Shown: positions 1 to 8,907 of the stretch, one piece after another
Layout of the letters: each line of letters begins with the position of its first letter
Numbering within the stretch: position 1 is the first letter of the stretch
Assembly: GCA_025359185.1 (NCBI GenBank)
Contig: JANYHF010000078.1
Location: forward strand, 1 to 40,835
DNA from: Hyphomicrobiaceae bacterium
Lineage (GTDB): Bacteria; Pseudomonadota; Alphaproteobacteria; Rhizobiales; Hyphomicrobiaceae
DNA: 40,835 nucleotides
Direction of reading: 5' to 3'
Notes under the pieces: generated by a model
What the model was told of the DNA's origin: nothing
Database searches by the model: none
What the model saw: the letters and a program-made list of their open reading frames with translations, nothing else
Made by a program: the position numbers and the translations under genes

Positions 1-348
1 CGCCGCCGCTCAACCGTCGAAATGATCTCGGCCGCCATGTCTCTTACCGTCCATAACCTCGTGGATAAGGACAGTATGCTTCACCCGATCCGCCACTCGC
101 CGGCAAGCCACCATGCCCGCAGTCGTGAGGGGACGCTTACACACAGCCTGGGTCAAAAGCAGAAGATTTCGTCGCTGCTCGCCCACTTCCCGCCGCGTCC
201 TCATCACTCGTCTTGGCCCGCACCCAAGTCATCGTCCCATCCGTCAGCTCTTCCGGCTTCCAGAATGGAACTCCAGTTGATGTCCGCAATGTCGGCCAAG
301 GCGCGTTCACTAAGACGCACCGTCATGCCCAGGTTTATGCATCACCCC
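1..348. other. Window start without an intact gene; moaE 3' duplicate and ParE-like start
   Basis: No full-length gene is visible in either direction. On the minus strand, positions 271-186 closely resemble the 3' end of moaE at 457-372 (about 71 of 86 bases identical by hand count). In the moaE frame the copy still reads VPFWKPEELTDG and then TSDEDAAG, but it lacks the rest of the protein. A separate minus frame beginning with the ATG at 326 reads MTVRLSERALADIADI, which resembles the start of a ParE/RelE-type toxin, and runs into the duplicate out of frame to stop at 204. The remaining 185 bases hold nothing I recognise. It looks like recombination debris downstream of the moa genes. Confidence 0.5.
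186..271 (-). repeat. Diverged partial duplicate of moaE 3' end
   Basis: This 86-bp stretch aligns without gaps to 372-457, the 3' part of the intact moaE, with about 15 differences counted by eye. It lies in the same orientation about 100 bp downstream of the moaE stop. Differences occur at all codon positions, so the copy looks old and unselected. Confidence 0.7.
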
Positions 349-813
349 TCATTCCGGCTTGCCCAACCACCTCCCCGCCGCGTCCTCATCGCTCGCTTTG
401 GCCTCCACCCAATTCACAGTTCCATCCGCCAGCTCTTCCTGCTTCCAGAACGGCGCGCTAGTTTTCAGGTAGTCCATCAGGAAATCAGCGGCTTCGAAGG
501 CGGCGGCGCGGTGGGCGGACGCAGTCACCACCAGGACGATGTCGTCGCCTGGGACTAACCGGCCCATGCGATGCACGATCAGGCTTGCCGCCAGCGGCCA
601 GCGCGCCGCCGCTTCGGCTTCGACGCGGGCGAGTTCGGCCTCGGTCATGCCGGGATAATGTTCCAGCGTCATGGCCACCAGCCGCTGGCCGCCGGAGTTA
701 TCGCGCACGGTGCCCGTGAAGGTCACCACCGCACCAAGATCGGTCCGGCCCGCCCGCAGCATCTCGACTTCACCGGCGAGGTCAAACGGTTCTGGTTGCA
801 CACGGACGGCCAT
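349..813 (-). CDS. moaE: Molybdopterin synthase catalytic subunit MoaE
   Basis: MoaE is the large subunit of molybdopterin synthase. It transfers sulfur from the MoaD C-terminal thiocarboxylate to precursor Z (cPMP) to make molybdopterin in the cytoplasm. The 154-aa length is normal for the family. Visible family features are the FTGTVRD segment (residues 32-38), HRMG at 81-84, the HR pair at 101-102, and two lysines at 117 and 124 in DYLKTSAPFWK that match the catalytic lysine region. The C-terminal SDEDAAGRW block is also typical. It starts one base after the moaD stop, and moaD overlaps pgsA, so the three are almost certainly co-transcribed. A diverged copy of its 3' end lies just downstream at 186-271. 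Confidence 0.95.
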   Translation of the reverse strand: MAVRVQPEPFDLAGEVEMLRAGRTDLGAVVTFTGTVRDNSGGQRLVAMTLEHYPGMTEAELARVEAEAAARWPLAASLIVHRMGRLVPGDDIVLVVTASAHRAAAFEAADFLMDYLKTSAPFWKQEELADGTVNWVEAKASDEDAAGRWLGKPE

Positions 814-814
814 G

Positions 815-1072
815 TCAGCCTCCGGTCACCGGTGGAAAAAACGCGATTTCGCGCGCGCCGGCGATGGCCGCACCGGGCTTCACATGCGTCTGGTCGATCG
901 CGGCGCGGATCACGGCTGCCCGTTCGAACGCCCGCTCATACTCCGGCCCTTGCGTTTTCAGCCAGTTCATCAACTCTTCAACTGTCGTAACGGCAGGTGG
1001 CACTGTTAGCAGCTCTTCTGCCCGGCCAACCTTTTCGCGCACCCAGGCGAAATAACGCAGCGTGACGGTCAT
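815..1072 (-). CDS. moaD: Molybdopterin synthase sulfur-carrier subunit MoaD
   Basis: MoaD is a small ubiquitin-like sulfur carrier whose C-terminal glycine is adenylated by MoeB and converted to a thiocarboxylate, then used by MoaE. The 85-aa protein begins MTVTLRYFAWVREKVG and ends FFPPVTGG; the beta-grasp opening and the Gly-Gly tail are diagnostic. The start codon overlaps the pgsA stop by 4 nt (ATGA) and the stop lies one base before moaE, which indicates translational coupling. Confidence 0.95.
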   Translation of the reverse strand: MTVTLRYFAWVREKVGRAEELLTVPPAVTTVEELMNWLKTQGPEYERAFERAAVIRAAIDQTHVKPGAAIAGAREIAFFPPVTGG

Positions 1073-1698
1073 GGCTTAGGTGCCTCGTCGCCGGTCGTGG
1101 CGTGCTTCAAGGCGGAATACAGATATTCGTAGCCCGTATAGGCTGTCAGCACGGCCGACGCCCACAGCAGCCCGAGGCCAACGGCTCTGAGGCCCGGAAA
1201 CAGCGGCTCGGCGAACGGCCCCGCGATCATGGCGCCGAGCGCGATCAGCTGCAGCGCCGTCTTGCCCTTGGCGAGCGACGTCACATGCATCTTCACAGCC
1301 AAACCCGCGAGATACTCGCGCAGGCCTGACACCAGGATTTCGCGCGACAGGATGATAATCGCGGCGGCCAGCGACCATCCGACAATAATCTGCTTGGCGA
1401 CCAGCACCAGCAGCACCACACCCACCAACAGCTTGTCGGCGATGGGGTCGAGCATGCGGCCAAGTTCCGATTGCTCGTTGAACCAGCGCGCCAGCATGCC
1501 GTCGAAATAGTCGCTGATGCTGGCGGCGGCGAACATCGCAAAGGCCCACCACCACATCCAGGATGCGCCGCCCGAATCAGCAAACGCGATCAGCCCGGCC
1601 ACCGCTGGAACCGCCAGGATGCGGCCATAGGTGATCAGATTGGGGATGCTCAGCGTCGATACCCGCAAACCGCGGCGGGGCTGTGCAGCAAGGGTCAT
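1069..1698 (-). CDS. pgsA: CDP-diacylglycerol--glycerol-3-phosphate 3-phosphatidyltransferase
   Basis: PgsA makes phosphatidylglycerophosphate from CDP-diacylglycerol and glycerol 3-phosphate, the committed step to phosphatidylglycerol and cardiolipin, in the inner membrane. The full CDP-alcohol phosphatidyltransferase signature is present: D63, D66-G67, A70-R71, G80, D84 and D88 with the exact family spacing. Several hydrophobic segments follow. The 209-aa length is slightly above usual because of about 15 N-terminal residues before STLSIPNLITYGRI; a start closer to that segment cannot be excluded. pgsA next to moaD-moaE is an arrangement I associate with alphaproteobacteria. Confidence 0.93.
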   Translation of the reverse strand: MTLAAQPRRGLRVSTLSIPNLITYGRILAVPAVAGLIAFADSGGASWMWWWAFAMFAAASISDYFDGMLARWFNEQSELGRMLDPIADKLLVGVVLLVLVAKQIIVGWSLAAAIIILSREILVSGLREYLAGLAVKMHVTSLAKGKTALQLIALGAMIAGPFAEPLFPGLRAVGLGLLWASAVLTAYTGYEYLYSALKHATTGDEAPKP

Positions 1699-1767
1699 GG
1701 GGCAGTTCTCATGCGGCGGCGGGTTGCCGTCAAGAGCGCGCTTGCCACAGACGGCATCGCCACACCC

Positions 1768-3087
1768 TCAATCGGCGCGCATGACGATACATTCGAAATG
1801 CTTGGCCTTCAGGGTGGCGCAGGTCTGGTCGGCGGCCGGGCGCTCAAAGCCGGCAAAGCGCGCGCGGTACCAGACTTTGCTGGAGGCGTTGTAGACGATG
1901 GACACCGGCGTATGCCCAGCCAGTACCGTTTTGGCCGAGCCGAGGGCGGCTCCCAATTTCAGACGCGCTTCGCCGTCGCTGGGATAGGCCCCAATCTGGA
2001 CGTGGAACGGACCTGGCGCGTTGATTTCAGGGCTGGAATCAGCGGTCTGGGCCGGGTCTTGGGCGGCGGGCGTATCTGATGGCTCTGCGGGTGTTGGTTC
2101 GGCTGCGGCCTTCGGCACAGTCTTGGCGATCAGCGCGCCAAGGGTATCCTTGGCTTTGGGTTTGACCACGGCTGCAACGGCGACCGGCTTTGGCTTGGCA
2201 AGTGCATTGGCGGCAACCTGAGGTTCCACTTTGGGCGGAATTCGCGTGCGTTGCGTGGACCCTTTGGCAAGTCCCGCCGTCAAAAGGGCCCGCATCCGTT
2301 GATTGCGGTCGCCCACCGACCGGCCGCCGAAAATCACACCGATGACATGCTTGCCGCCCCGGTGCACCGAGGCCGCCAGATTGAAACCCGAAACCCGCGT
2401 GTAGCCGGTCTTGATGCCGTCGCTGCCTTGAAAGTTGAACAACAAGCCATTGTGGTTGCGGTAGCGGGCGCGGCCATAATTGAAATAGGCAGTCTTGAAG
2501 ACTTTGAAGTGTTCGGGAAAATCGTCATAGAGATGCAGTGACAAGGTGACGTAGTCGCGCGCCGTCGTTGTTTGCTCGCTGTCCGGCAGGCCGGAGGCAT
2601 TGCGGAACGTTGTGTGTTTCATGCCCAGCTTGTGTGCCTGCCAGGTCATGTATTTTGCGAATTTCTCTTCATCGCCAGCCAGGTTCTCGGCGATGGCGCG
2701 GGCCACGTCGTTGGCGGATGCAGTGACGATGGCCTTGATGGCGTCGCTGAGGACGATGGACTCGCCCTCTTTCAGCCCCAGCTTAGTAGGCTGCGCACTG
2801 GCGTCGTAGGCGCTGATCACCAGCTTGGTGTCGAGGCTCAGCCGGTGCTTCTCAATCATGTCGAAGACGATGTAGAGCGTCATCATTTTGGCCAGCGAGG
2901 CCGGGAAGCGCGGTTCGTCAATGTTCGTTGCGTGCAGAACTGCACCACTGTTGGCATCGATGATCATATCGGAATAGCCAGCAGCGTCTGCCATCACTGG
3001 CAGTGCCACCGTAAGGCAGAGTGGCGCGAGCACAGCCCACCGGGCTGCGGCGCTGACGGCCGGCTGGATCCAATCTCGCAAGTACAA
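1768..3087 (-). CDS. D-alanyl-D-alanine carboxypeptidase with C-terminal SPOR domain
   Basis: This is a penicillin-binding DD-carboxypeptidase (peptidase S11, DacA/DacC type) that trims the terminal D-Ala from peptidoglycan stem peptides in the periplasm. The 439-aa protein has an N-terminal signal or anchor segment (about residues 17-36), then the three active-site motifs: S64-L-A-K67, S124-A-N126 and K226-T-G228. A proline/alanine/lysine-rich linker (about 275-355) leads to a C-terminal SPOR domain (about 358-439, beginning GPFHVQIGAY). SPOR domains bind denuded glycan at the septum, so a division-site role is likely. The usual C-terminal amphipathic anchor of Dac proteins is replaced by SPOR, as is common in alphaproteobacteria. 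It sits about 70 bp upstream of pgsA and could be read through into it. Confidence 0.92.
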   Translation of the reverse strand: MYLRDWIQPAVSAAARWAVLAPLCLTVALPVMADAAGYSDMIIDANSGAVLHATNIDEPRFPASLAKMMTLYIVFDMIEKHRLSLDTKLVISAYDASAQPTKLGLKEGESIVLSDAIKAIVTASANDVARAIAENLAGDEEKFAKYMTWQAHKLGMKHTTFRNASGLPDSEQTTTARDYVTLSLHLYDDFPEHFKVFKTAYFNYGRARYRNHNGLLFNFQGSDGIKTGYTRVSGFNLAASVHRGGKHVIGVIFGGRSVGDRNQRMRALLTAGLAKGSTQRTRIPPKVEPQVAANALAKPKPVAVAAVVKPKAKDTLGALIAKTVPKAAAEPTPAEPSDTPAAQDPAQTADSSPEINAPGPFHVQIGAYPSDGEARLKLGAALGSAKTVLAGHTPVSIVYNASSKVWYRARFAGFERPAADQTCATLKAKHFECIVMRAD

Positions 3088-3515
3088 CTCGATCCCTCAC
3101 GCAAACAGCGAACCGGCGACCTTTGCCTGGACTCGCTGCGTCCATTTTCAAGAGGCGCGCAAACCATCGCCGTTTTAGGGCGGCTTTGCGGCATCAAAAA
3201 TGATCGCGCCGTGACGTTAGGACGAGAGCGTAAGCAAAGCGTTAAGGCTGCCGGCAGGCGGCCTGCCCGCATGGCCAGTGCGACGCTCTCGCCGCTTGCA
3301 TCGGCCCCGCGCGCGTTACATTTGGAGAGTCCATGGAAGCGTCTTCGCCTTTGTCTTGCCTTGAGGCACCTCCAACAATTTCCTTCGTTCCGGCAGGGTA
3401 TTTGCAGTTTGTCCCTTGCTGCCGTTAAAGTGTGCCGCGGCGATCTTGTGCCAGCATCGCGGCACGGGGCTGGAGCGGATGTCAGAGTTTTCAAGCTGGG
3501 CGAAACAGGCAGGCC
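3088..3515. other. Intergenic region between divergent carboxypeptidase gene and clpS
   Basis: About 430 bp separate two divergent genes, so both promoters should lie here. I could not assign convincing -35/-10 pairs. A short GGCAGG-CGG-CCTGCC stem occurs at 3253-3267, but it has no T tract. No coding frame here has a recognisable product. Confidence 0.4.
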
Positions 3516-3863
3516 ATGCGGCAAGTCGACATGAACAAACCGGGCGGGACCGGCGGCGGTCGCGGCAGCGATAAGACCGATATTGTCACCAAGACCCGTC
3601 CAAAGACGAAGAAGCCGAGCTTGTACAAAGTTCTGCTGCTTAATGACGATTACACGCCGATGGAATTCGTCATTTTCGTGCTGGAGCATTTCTTCGGTAA
3701 GAGCCGCGAAGACGCCACACGCATCATGCTGCACGTGCACCACAAGGGAGTGGGCATTTGCGGCGTATTCACATTCGAAGTCGCCGAGACCAAAGTGGCC
3801 CTGGTGATGGACTTTGCACGGCAGCATCAACACCCGCTGCAATGCACGATGGAAAAGGAGTAG
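3516..3863 (+). CDS. clpS: ATP-dependent Clp protease adaptor ClpS
   Basis: ClpS is the N-end-rule adaptor: it binds substrates with bulky hydrophobic N-terminal residues and delivers them to ClpA. After a flexible glycine-rich N-terminus, the core reads [13 protein letters not shown] and later [23 protein letters not shown] and [10 protein letters not shown], all standard family landmarks. The start is uncertain: ATG at 3516 has an AGGCAGG stretch just upstream (115 aa), while ATG at 3531 (110 aa) gives a length closer to usual. A longer GTG-initiated frame from 3432 is unlikely. clpA begins 6 nt after the stop, and the AAGGAG at the end of clpS serves as its ribosome binding site. Confidence 0.95.
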   Translation: MRQVDMNKPGGTGGGRGSDKTDIVTKTRPKTKKPSLYKVLLLNDDYTPMEFVIFVLEHFFGKSREDATRIMLHVHHKGVGICGVFTFEVAETKVALVMDFARQHQHPLQCTMEKE

Positions 3864-3869
3864 AGAAGC

Positions 3870-6341
3870 GTGGCATCCCCGGTCCCTCAGCTGTCGCAGA
3901 GTCTCGAACAGGCGCTTCGCCTCGCGGGTGAATATGCGAAAGAACGCAGCCATGAATTTGTGACGCTGGAGCATCTGCTGCTGGCGCTCATCGATGACTA
4001 CGATGCCAAGGCGGTCATGAAGGCCTGCGGGGTCAATCTTGATGAGCTACGTGAGCGGATCACGGATTATCTCGAAACAGAGCTTGATAACCTCGTCACC
4101 GACAGCGACGGGCCTGCCACCTCCACCGTCAGCTTCAAGCGCGTCGTGCAGCGTGCGATGATCAACGTTCAGTCGTCGGGCCGCGAGGAAGTGACCGGCG
4201 CCAATGTGTTGGTGGCCATTTTCAGCGAACGCGAGAGCCACGCCGCCTTCTTTCTGCAAGAGCAGGAAATGGGCCGGTTTGATGCCGTGCAGTATATTTC
4301 GCATGGCATCGCCAAGCGCCCAGGTCTGTCCGAGCCGCGCTCCGTGCGAGGCATCGATGGGGAGCAGAACGCAGGCGGCGAGAGCACGGCCGAAGAAAAG
4401 AAGCCGGTGGGTGGCGAGGCGCTGGCGTCATTCTGCGTCGATCTCAATGCCAAGGCGCGCCAAGGCAAGATCGATCCGCTGATTGGCCGCCAGATGGAAG
4501 TCGAGCGCACCATCCAGGTGCTCTGCCGCCGGTCCAAAAACAATCCGCTCTATGTCGGCGATCCGGGCGTCGGTAAGACCGCTATCGCAGAAGGCCTCGC
4601 GCGCAAAATCATCAACGGCGATGTGCCCGAGGTTCTGCTCAACGCCGTCATATACTCGCTCGATATGGGTTCACTGCTGGCGGGCACCCGCTATCGCGGC
4701 GATTTCGAGGAGCGGTTGAAGGCCGTCATGAAGGAGATCGAGGCGCATCCGAGCGCGATTCTCTTCATTGACGAAATCCATACCGTAATTGGTGCGGGCG
4801 CTACGTCGGGCGGTGCGATGGATGCGTCCAACCTCCTGAAGCCTGCACTGCAATCGGGAGCGCTGCGCTGTATCGGCTCGACGACCTATAAGGAATACCG
4901 CCAGCACTTCGAAAAGGACCGAGCCCTGGTGCGCCGGTTCCAGAAGATCGACGTCAAGGAGCCGACCGTCGAAGACGCGGTCAAGATTCTGATCGGTCTC
5001 AAACCCTATTTCGAGGATTTCCATAAGCTGAAGTATACGGATGAGGCAGTAAAGACGGCGGTGGAACTGTCGGCAAAATACATCCACGACCGCAAATTGC
5101 CGGACAAGGCCATCGACGTCATCGATGAGAGCGGTGCGTCGCAGATGCTGTTGCCGGCCAAGGACCGGAAGGCGACGATCACCGTTAAGGAGATCGAGGC
5201 GACGGTCGCCACTATGGCGCGCATTCCGCCAAAGACCGTGTCCAAGAACGATGCCGAGGTGATGCTTAATCTGGAGCGCGACCTCAAGCGGCTAGTGTTC
5301 GGCCAGGAAAAGGCGATCACGGCGCTGTCTGCTGCGATCAAACTCTCCAGGGCGGGTCTGCGCGAGCCGGAAAAGCCCATTGGCTGCTACCTGTTCTCGG
5401 GGCCAACTGGTGTTGGAAAGACTGAAGTCGCCAAGCAACTCGCCTTGCTGTTGGGCGTCGAACTGTTACGCTTCGACATGTCCGAATACATGGAGAAGCA
5501 CTCCGTTTCCCGTTTGATCGGCGCGCCTCCGGGTTATGTCGGCTTTGACCAGGGCGGTCTGCTGACGGACGGCATCGATCAGCATCCGCATAGCGTGCTG
5601 CTGCTGGACGAGATCGAAAAGGCGCATCCCGACCTGTTCAACATCCTGTTGCAGGTGATGGACCACGGTAAGCTCACTGATCACAACGGCAAGCAGATCG
5701 ACTTCCGCAACGTCATCCTCATCATGACGACGAATGCGGGTGCCGCTGACATTGCCCGCGCGCCCATCGGGTTTAATCGTGACCGGCGCACTGGCGAGGA
5801 CGAGGAAGCCATCAACAAGCTGTTCACGCCGGAATTCCGCAACCGTCTCGATGCGGTGGTTCCGTTCAACCACCTCAGCCCCGAGATCATTCTGGAGGTC
5901 GTCCACAAGTTCATCTTCCAGCTCGAAGGTCAGCTGGCCGATCGTGGTGTTTCCATCGAACTGTCTGACGAAGCGGCGCAATGGCTCGCTAAGCACGGCT
6001 ATGACGAGAAGTACGGCGCAAGACCCCTGTCGCGTACAATCCAGGAATACATCAAGAAGCCGCTCGCTGATGAGTTGCTGTTCGGCAAGCTCGAAAAGGG
6101 CGGCACGGTGCGAGTGATCGTGGTGACGCGCGACGGCGAAAAGAAGCTGGGCTTTGAATATCTCAACGCACCGCCAAAGCAGGCCGAACCAGAGGCGGCA
6201 GCGCAAATCGAGGGTCCCCAAAGGGTCAAGCGGCCTGCATTGACTGGGGCCAAGACGGATGGCCAGAAGGCACTCCCCGGCCCCGCACGCAAGCCTGTCA
6301 AAGGCAAGCCGTCGGTCAAGATGACGGACGACGAGGAGTAG
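3870..6341 (+). CDS. clpA: ATP-dependent Clp protease ATP-binding subunit ClpA
   Basis: ClpA is the AAA+ unfoldase that feeds substrates to the ClpP peptidase, with ClpS as adaptor. The 823-aa protein has the N-terminal Clp repeat domain (about residues 1-150), a first AAA+ module with Walker A GDPGVGKT (about 230) and Walker B ILFIDE, and a second with GPTGVGKT (about 511) and [13 protein letters not shown]. An IGF tripeptide in [10 protein letters not shown] (about 633) matches the loop that docks on ClpP. It is longer than the usual roughly 750-780 aa because of a charged, low-complexity tail of about 60 residues ending KMTDDEE. The start is GTG with AAGGAG 8 nt upstream. No clpP is present in the window. 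Confidence 0.96.
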   Translation: MASPVPQLSQSLEQALRLAGEYAKERSHEFVTLEHLLLALIDDYDAKAVMKACGVNLDELRERITDYLETELDNLVTDSDGPATSTVSFKRVVQRAMINVQSSGREEVTGANVLVAIFSERESHAAFFLQEQEMGRFDAVQYISHGIAKRPGLSEPRSVRGIDGEQNAGGESTAEEKKPVGGEALASFCVDLNAKARQGKIDPLIGRQMEVERTIQVLCRRSKNNPLYVGDPGVGKTAIAEGLARKIINGDVPEVLLNAVIYSLDMGSLLAGTRYRGDFEERLKAVMKEIEAHPSAILFIDEIHTVIGAGATSGGAMDASNLLKPALQSGALRCIGSTTYKEYRQHFEKDRALVRRFQKIDVKEPTVEDAVKILIGLKPYFEDFHKLKYTDEAVKTAVELSAKYIHDRKLPDKAIDVIDESGASQMLLPAKDRKATITVKEIEATVATMARIPPKTVSKNDAEVMLNLERDLKRLVFGQEKAITALSAAIKLSRAGLREPEKPIGCYLFSGPTGVGKTEVAKQLALLLGVELLRFDMSEYMEKHSVSRLIGAPPGYVGFDQGGLLTDGIDQHPHSVLLLDEIEKAHPDLFNILLQVMDHGKLTDHNGKQIDFRNVILIMTTNAGAADIARAPIGFNRDRRTGEDEEAINKLFTPEFRNRLDAVVPFNHLSPEIILEVVHKFIFQLEGQLADRGVSIELSDEAAQWLAKHGYDEKYGARPLSRTIQEYIKKPLADELLFGKLEKGGTVRVIVVTRDGEKKLGFEYLNAPPKQAEPEAAAQIEGPQRVKRPALTGAKTDGQKALPGPARKPVKGKPSVKMTDDEE

Positions 6342-6348
6342 GCGTAGT

Positions 6349-6382
6349 GTGCAATACGGCTTGAAAAAAACGCCTATTGCAC
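6349..6382. terminator. Bidirectional hairpin between convergent clpA and HIT gene
   Basis: GTGCAATA at 6349-6356 pairs perfectly with TATTGCAC at 6375-6382, and GGC/GCC can extend the stem inside, with an A-rich loop. It fills the 42-bp space between the two stop codons. There is no long T tract, so intrinsic termination is inferred from position and symmetry rather than proven. Confidence 0.6.
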
Positions 6383-6383
6383 C

Positions 6384-6806
6384 TTACGCTCCAATCGCTA
6401 CGCGGATCGTCTCCGCGTGCCTCTTGATCTCGGTCTGATCACCCATCTTGCCCGTATGCGGACGCAACGGCACGCCTGCGTACATCGGGATGATATGAAA
6501 ATGCAGATGAAACACCGTCTGCCCCGCATTCGCACCGTTGAACTGCGCCAGCCGGTAACCCGTCGCGCCCACCGCATCACGGATTTTCGGAGCTAATTTC
6601 TGCACGACACGGATCAACTGGGCTAACGCCTGCGGGTCAACATCATCGAGGCTGACCGCAGGCGCCTTCGGGATCACCAGGACGTGGCCGTTGCTTTGCG
6701 GCATGACATCCATGAACGCAAGCGTATCGGCGTCCTCGTAGATCTTGTGCGCCGGAATTTCGCCGCGCAAAATCCTGGCAAAGATATTGCTGGGATCATA
6801 AATCAT
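6384..6806 (-). CDS. HIT family nucleotide-binding hydrolase
   Basis: This is a histidine-triad protein of the HINT/Fhit superfamily, which hydrolyses nucleotide phosphoramidates or dinucleoside polyphosphates. The protein is 140 aa. The triad is visible as VFHLHFHIIP with H100, H102 and H104, and the N-terminal NIFARILRGEIPAHKIYED segment is typical of bacterial HIT proteins. The physiological substrate cannot be read from the sequence. It begins 3 nt after the stop of the FemAB-like gene and is probably the last gene of a three-gene operon. Confidence 0.92.
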   Translation of the reverse strand: MIYDPSNIFARILRGEIPAHKIYEDADTLAFMDVMPQSNGHVLVIPKAPAVSLDDVDPQALAQLIRVVQKLAPKIRDAVGATGYRLAQFNGANAGQTVFHLHFHIIPMYAGVPLRPHTGKMGDQTEIKRHAETIRVAIGA

Positions 6807-6809
6807 TCA

Positions 6810-8009
6810 TCAATCCTCGCTCTTGTCAGCATCCACCGAAGCGCCTTTTTTGAAGGGTGTCATCTCAGCCATCGCCTCGCCCTGGCGCTCGACGTAACTC
6901 TGCTCACGGACGAGGAAATCAGCGATGGCCCTGCGGAAGCGCGGATCGGCGATCCAGTGCACGCTGTGCGTCGCCATCGGCTCGTAACCGCGCACAAGCT
7001 TATGCTCGCCGCCCGCGCCTGCCTCGACCCGCTTCAGCCCGCGTGACATGGCAAAATCGATGGCTTGATAATAGCAGAGCTCGAAATGCAGGAACGGGTG
7101 CTGCTCAATGCATCCCCAGTAGCGGCCATAGAGCGCCTCTCCGCCGATCACATTCATGGCGCCAGCGATGTAGCGTCCCTCGCGCTTGGCCATCACCAGC
7201 AGGCAGTCCTTGGCCATCGCCGCGCCCAGCAGGCTGAAGAACTTGCGATTGAGATAGGGCGATCCCCATTTGCGATTGCCGGTGTCCATGTAAAAGGCAA
7301 AGAATGCATCCCAGTGCGCCTCGGTTAGATCGTTCCCGGTCAGCCATTCGACGGTAATGCCGCCCGCCAGCGCATCGCGCCGCTCGCGCTTGAGATTTTT
7401 GCGCTTGCGTGAGGCAAGCGTGGCCAGAAAATCATCCCACGTCGCATAGCCGTTATTGCTCCAGTGATATTGGTGGGCCGTGCGCTTGAGCAACCCTTGG
7501 GCACTGGCCCGCCCGGTCTGTTCGTCATTCAAGAATGTCACGTGCAAGGAAGACGCCTGATAGCGCCGCGTCAATTCGATGGCCGCCGCCGTCAAGGTCT
7601 GCTGCAACTCGTCAGCATTTGCACTGCTCCCCACCAGGAACCGCCGGCCTGGCACGGGCGACACCGGCACGGCAGACAGCACCTTGGGATAGTAATCCTG
7701 TCCCGCCCGCTCATAGGCCTCGGCCCAGCTATGGTCGAAGACGAATTCGCCCATACTGTGGCTCTTAATGTAGCAGGGCATCGCCGCCGCAAGCCCACCG
7801 TTCGCGCCATGCAGCAAGAGATGCTGCGGCAGCCAGCCGGTGTCAGCGCAGATGGAGCCGGAGTCTTCGAGCGCCATCAGGAAGGCGTGCGACACGAACG
7901 GATCGTAGGTGGCGGGATCAGGATTTGCGACCCCGTCCCATTGCGCGGCGTCGATCTCCGACATGGCGCCAGCGACGGTGACTTTGGCTTCCTTCACAGA
8001 CGTGCTCAA
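6810..8009 (-). CDS. FemAB-like GNAT family N-acetyltransferase (DUF482)
   Basis: The 399-aa protein belongs to the DUF482/FemAB_like family of the GNAT superfamily. Recognisable stretches are DPFVSHAFLMALEDSGS near the N-terminus, FDHSWAEAYERAG in the middle, and HPFLHFELCYYQAIDFA with GLKRVEAGAGGEHK near the end. FemAB relatives add amino acids to peptidoglycan peptides, but the substrate of this family is not established, so I give no reaction. The start overlaps the stop of the upstream glycerophosphodiesterase gene by 4 nt and the end is 3 nt from the HIT gene, consistent with one operon. Confidence 0.88.
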   Translation of the reverse strand: MSTSVKEAKVTVAGAMSEIDAAQWDGVANPDPATYDPFVSHAFLMALEDSGSICADTGWLPQHLLLHGANGGLAAAMPCYIKSHSMGEFVFDHSWAEAYERAGQDYYPKVLSAVPVSPVPGRRFLVGSSANADELQQTLTAAAIELTRRYQASSLHVTFLNDEQTGRASAQGLLKRTAHQYHWSNNGYATWDDFLATLASRKRKNLKRERRDALAGGITVEWLTGNDLTEAHWDAFFAFYMDTGNRKWGSPYLNRKFFSLLGAAMAKDCLLVMAKREGRYIAGAMNVIGGEALYGRYWGCIEQHPFLHFELCYYQAIDFAMSRGLKRVEAGAGGEHKLVRGYEPMATHSVHWIADPRFRRAIADFLVREQSYVERQGEAMAEMTPFKKGASVDADKSED

Positions 8010-8770
8010 GCCTCAAAGCCCTCAAAGATGATCGCGTCGGCATAGTGCCGCGCCCGCTCGCGCTGCTCCGGTGTCTTGACCGTCCAGGTGAACAATTTCA
8101 CTCCAGTTCGGTCCCTCAGCGCAAGTGGCGCAGGCTCGGGCAAATCGTCAATATCGTAGGCGATGAAACTGGGATCAACCTCTGGAGCGTCGGCCAGGGC
8201 CGCCAGCTTTTGGCGCTCAGTAGACGGCAATTGCGGCATCCAATCGTCGTCCCAACGATAGGAAATCAGGCCGCGCGGGATGTGTGGTGCAATCTGGCGC
8301 ATGGCGATGACGGCCTTTGGATCGAACGACATCGCCGCCAATGGCCCTTGGTAAGCCTTGAACCGTTCGGCGATTCGCTGCTCGAAGATCCCCGGCGCAC
8401 CGAACAGGGTCTTGATTTCGATGAAGAGCGGCACGCGGCCGCCAACCAACTCCAGAAACTCGTCAAGCGTCAGAATGCGGTCGGCTGTCGCCTTATAGGT
8501 GAGCTGCTTGAGTTGCGCGGGCGTGTGCTCCGCGACCAGCCCCCTGACGGTCATCAGCCGGTCAAGGGTCTCGTCATGGAAGACCACCGGATGGCCGTCC
8601 TTGGCCGCTTGCAGATCGCATTCGATGGCGTAGCCCTTGGCGATGGCAGCCAGAAACGCCGATCCCGTGTTTTCGATGCAACCTTTGCCGGCGTTGTGCA
8701 GGCCGCGATGCGCGACCGGCCCTAATGGCCAGCCAAGGGCGGGTGCTCTGCGAGCAGCGTCTGACGTCAT
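8006..8770 (-). CDS. Glycerophosphodiester phosphodiesterase family protein
   Basis: GDPD enzymes cleave glycerophosphodiesters to glycerol 3-phosphate and an alcohol. From the start at 8770 the protein has 254 aa. It carries the family landmarks in order: VAHRGLH (catalytic His and Arg), IECDLQ (metal-binding Glu and Asp), FHDETLDR (second catalytic His), FIEIKT in mid-protein and LFTWTV near the C-terminus. The frame stays open to 8923, but the upstream part looks random and AGG lies about 8 nt before the 8770 ATG, so I chose that start. There is no signal peptide, so it is probably cytoplasmic. The last 4 nt overlap the FemAB-like gene. Confidence 0.92.
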   Translation of the reverse strand: MTSDAARRAPALGWPLGPVAHRGLHNAGKGCIENTGSAFLAAIAKGYAIECDLQAAKDGHPVVFHDETLDRLMTVRGLVAEHTPAQLKQLTYKATADRILTLDEFLELVGGRVPLFIEIKTLFGAPGIFEQRIAERFKAYQGPLAAMSFDPKAVIAMRQIAPHIPRGLISYRWDDDWMPQLPSTERQKLAALADAPEVDPSFIAYDIDDLPEPAPLALRDRTGVKLFTWTVKTPEQRERARHYADAIIFEGFEA

Positions 8771-8907
8771 CAACCTAAATCCCTTCCCAAGCGGCCACAC
8801 TCTGCATGTATGGCTGCGCGTCTTTGCCCGCAATCCCCGTGCGGCCGTTGCGCCAGGACTGAATTGCGGGCACCATGGCCAATCGGTCCGCTGCATAGGC
8901 ACATCCA

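Noticed and set aside
22-558. Long plus-strand open frame across the window start and antisense to moaE
   Set aside because: It is antisense to the clear moaE gene, low-complexity (Ser/Pro/His/Arg), and has no recognisable domain; its length follows from high GC.
2572-3534. 320-codon plus-strand frame opposite the carboxypeptidase gene
   Set aside because: It is antisense to a well-supported gene with intact SxxK, SxN and KTG motifs, and its translation matches nothing; a GC-rich shadow frame.
2994-3974. 326-codon minus-strand frame opposite clpS
   Set aside because: It is the antisense shadow of clpS and the beginning of clpA, with arginine-rich random composition.
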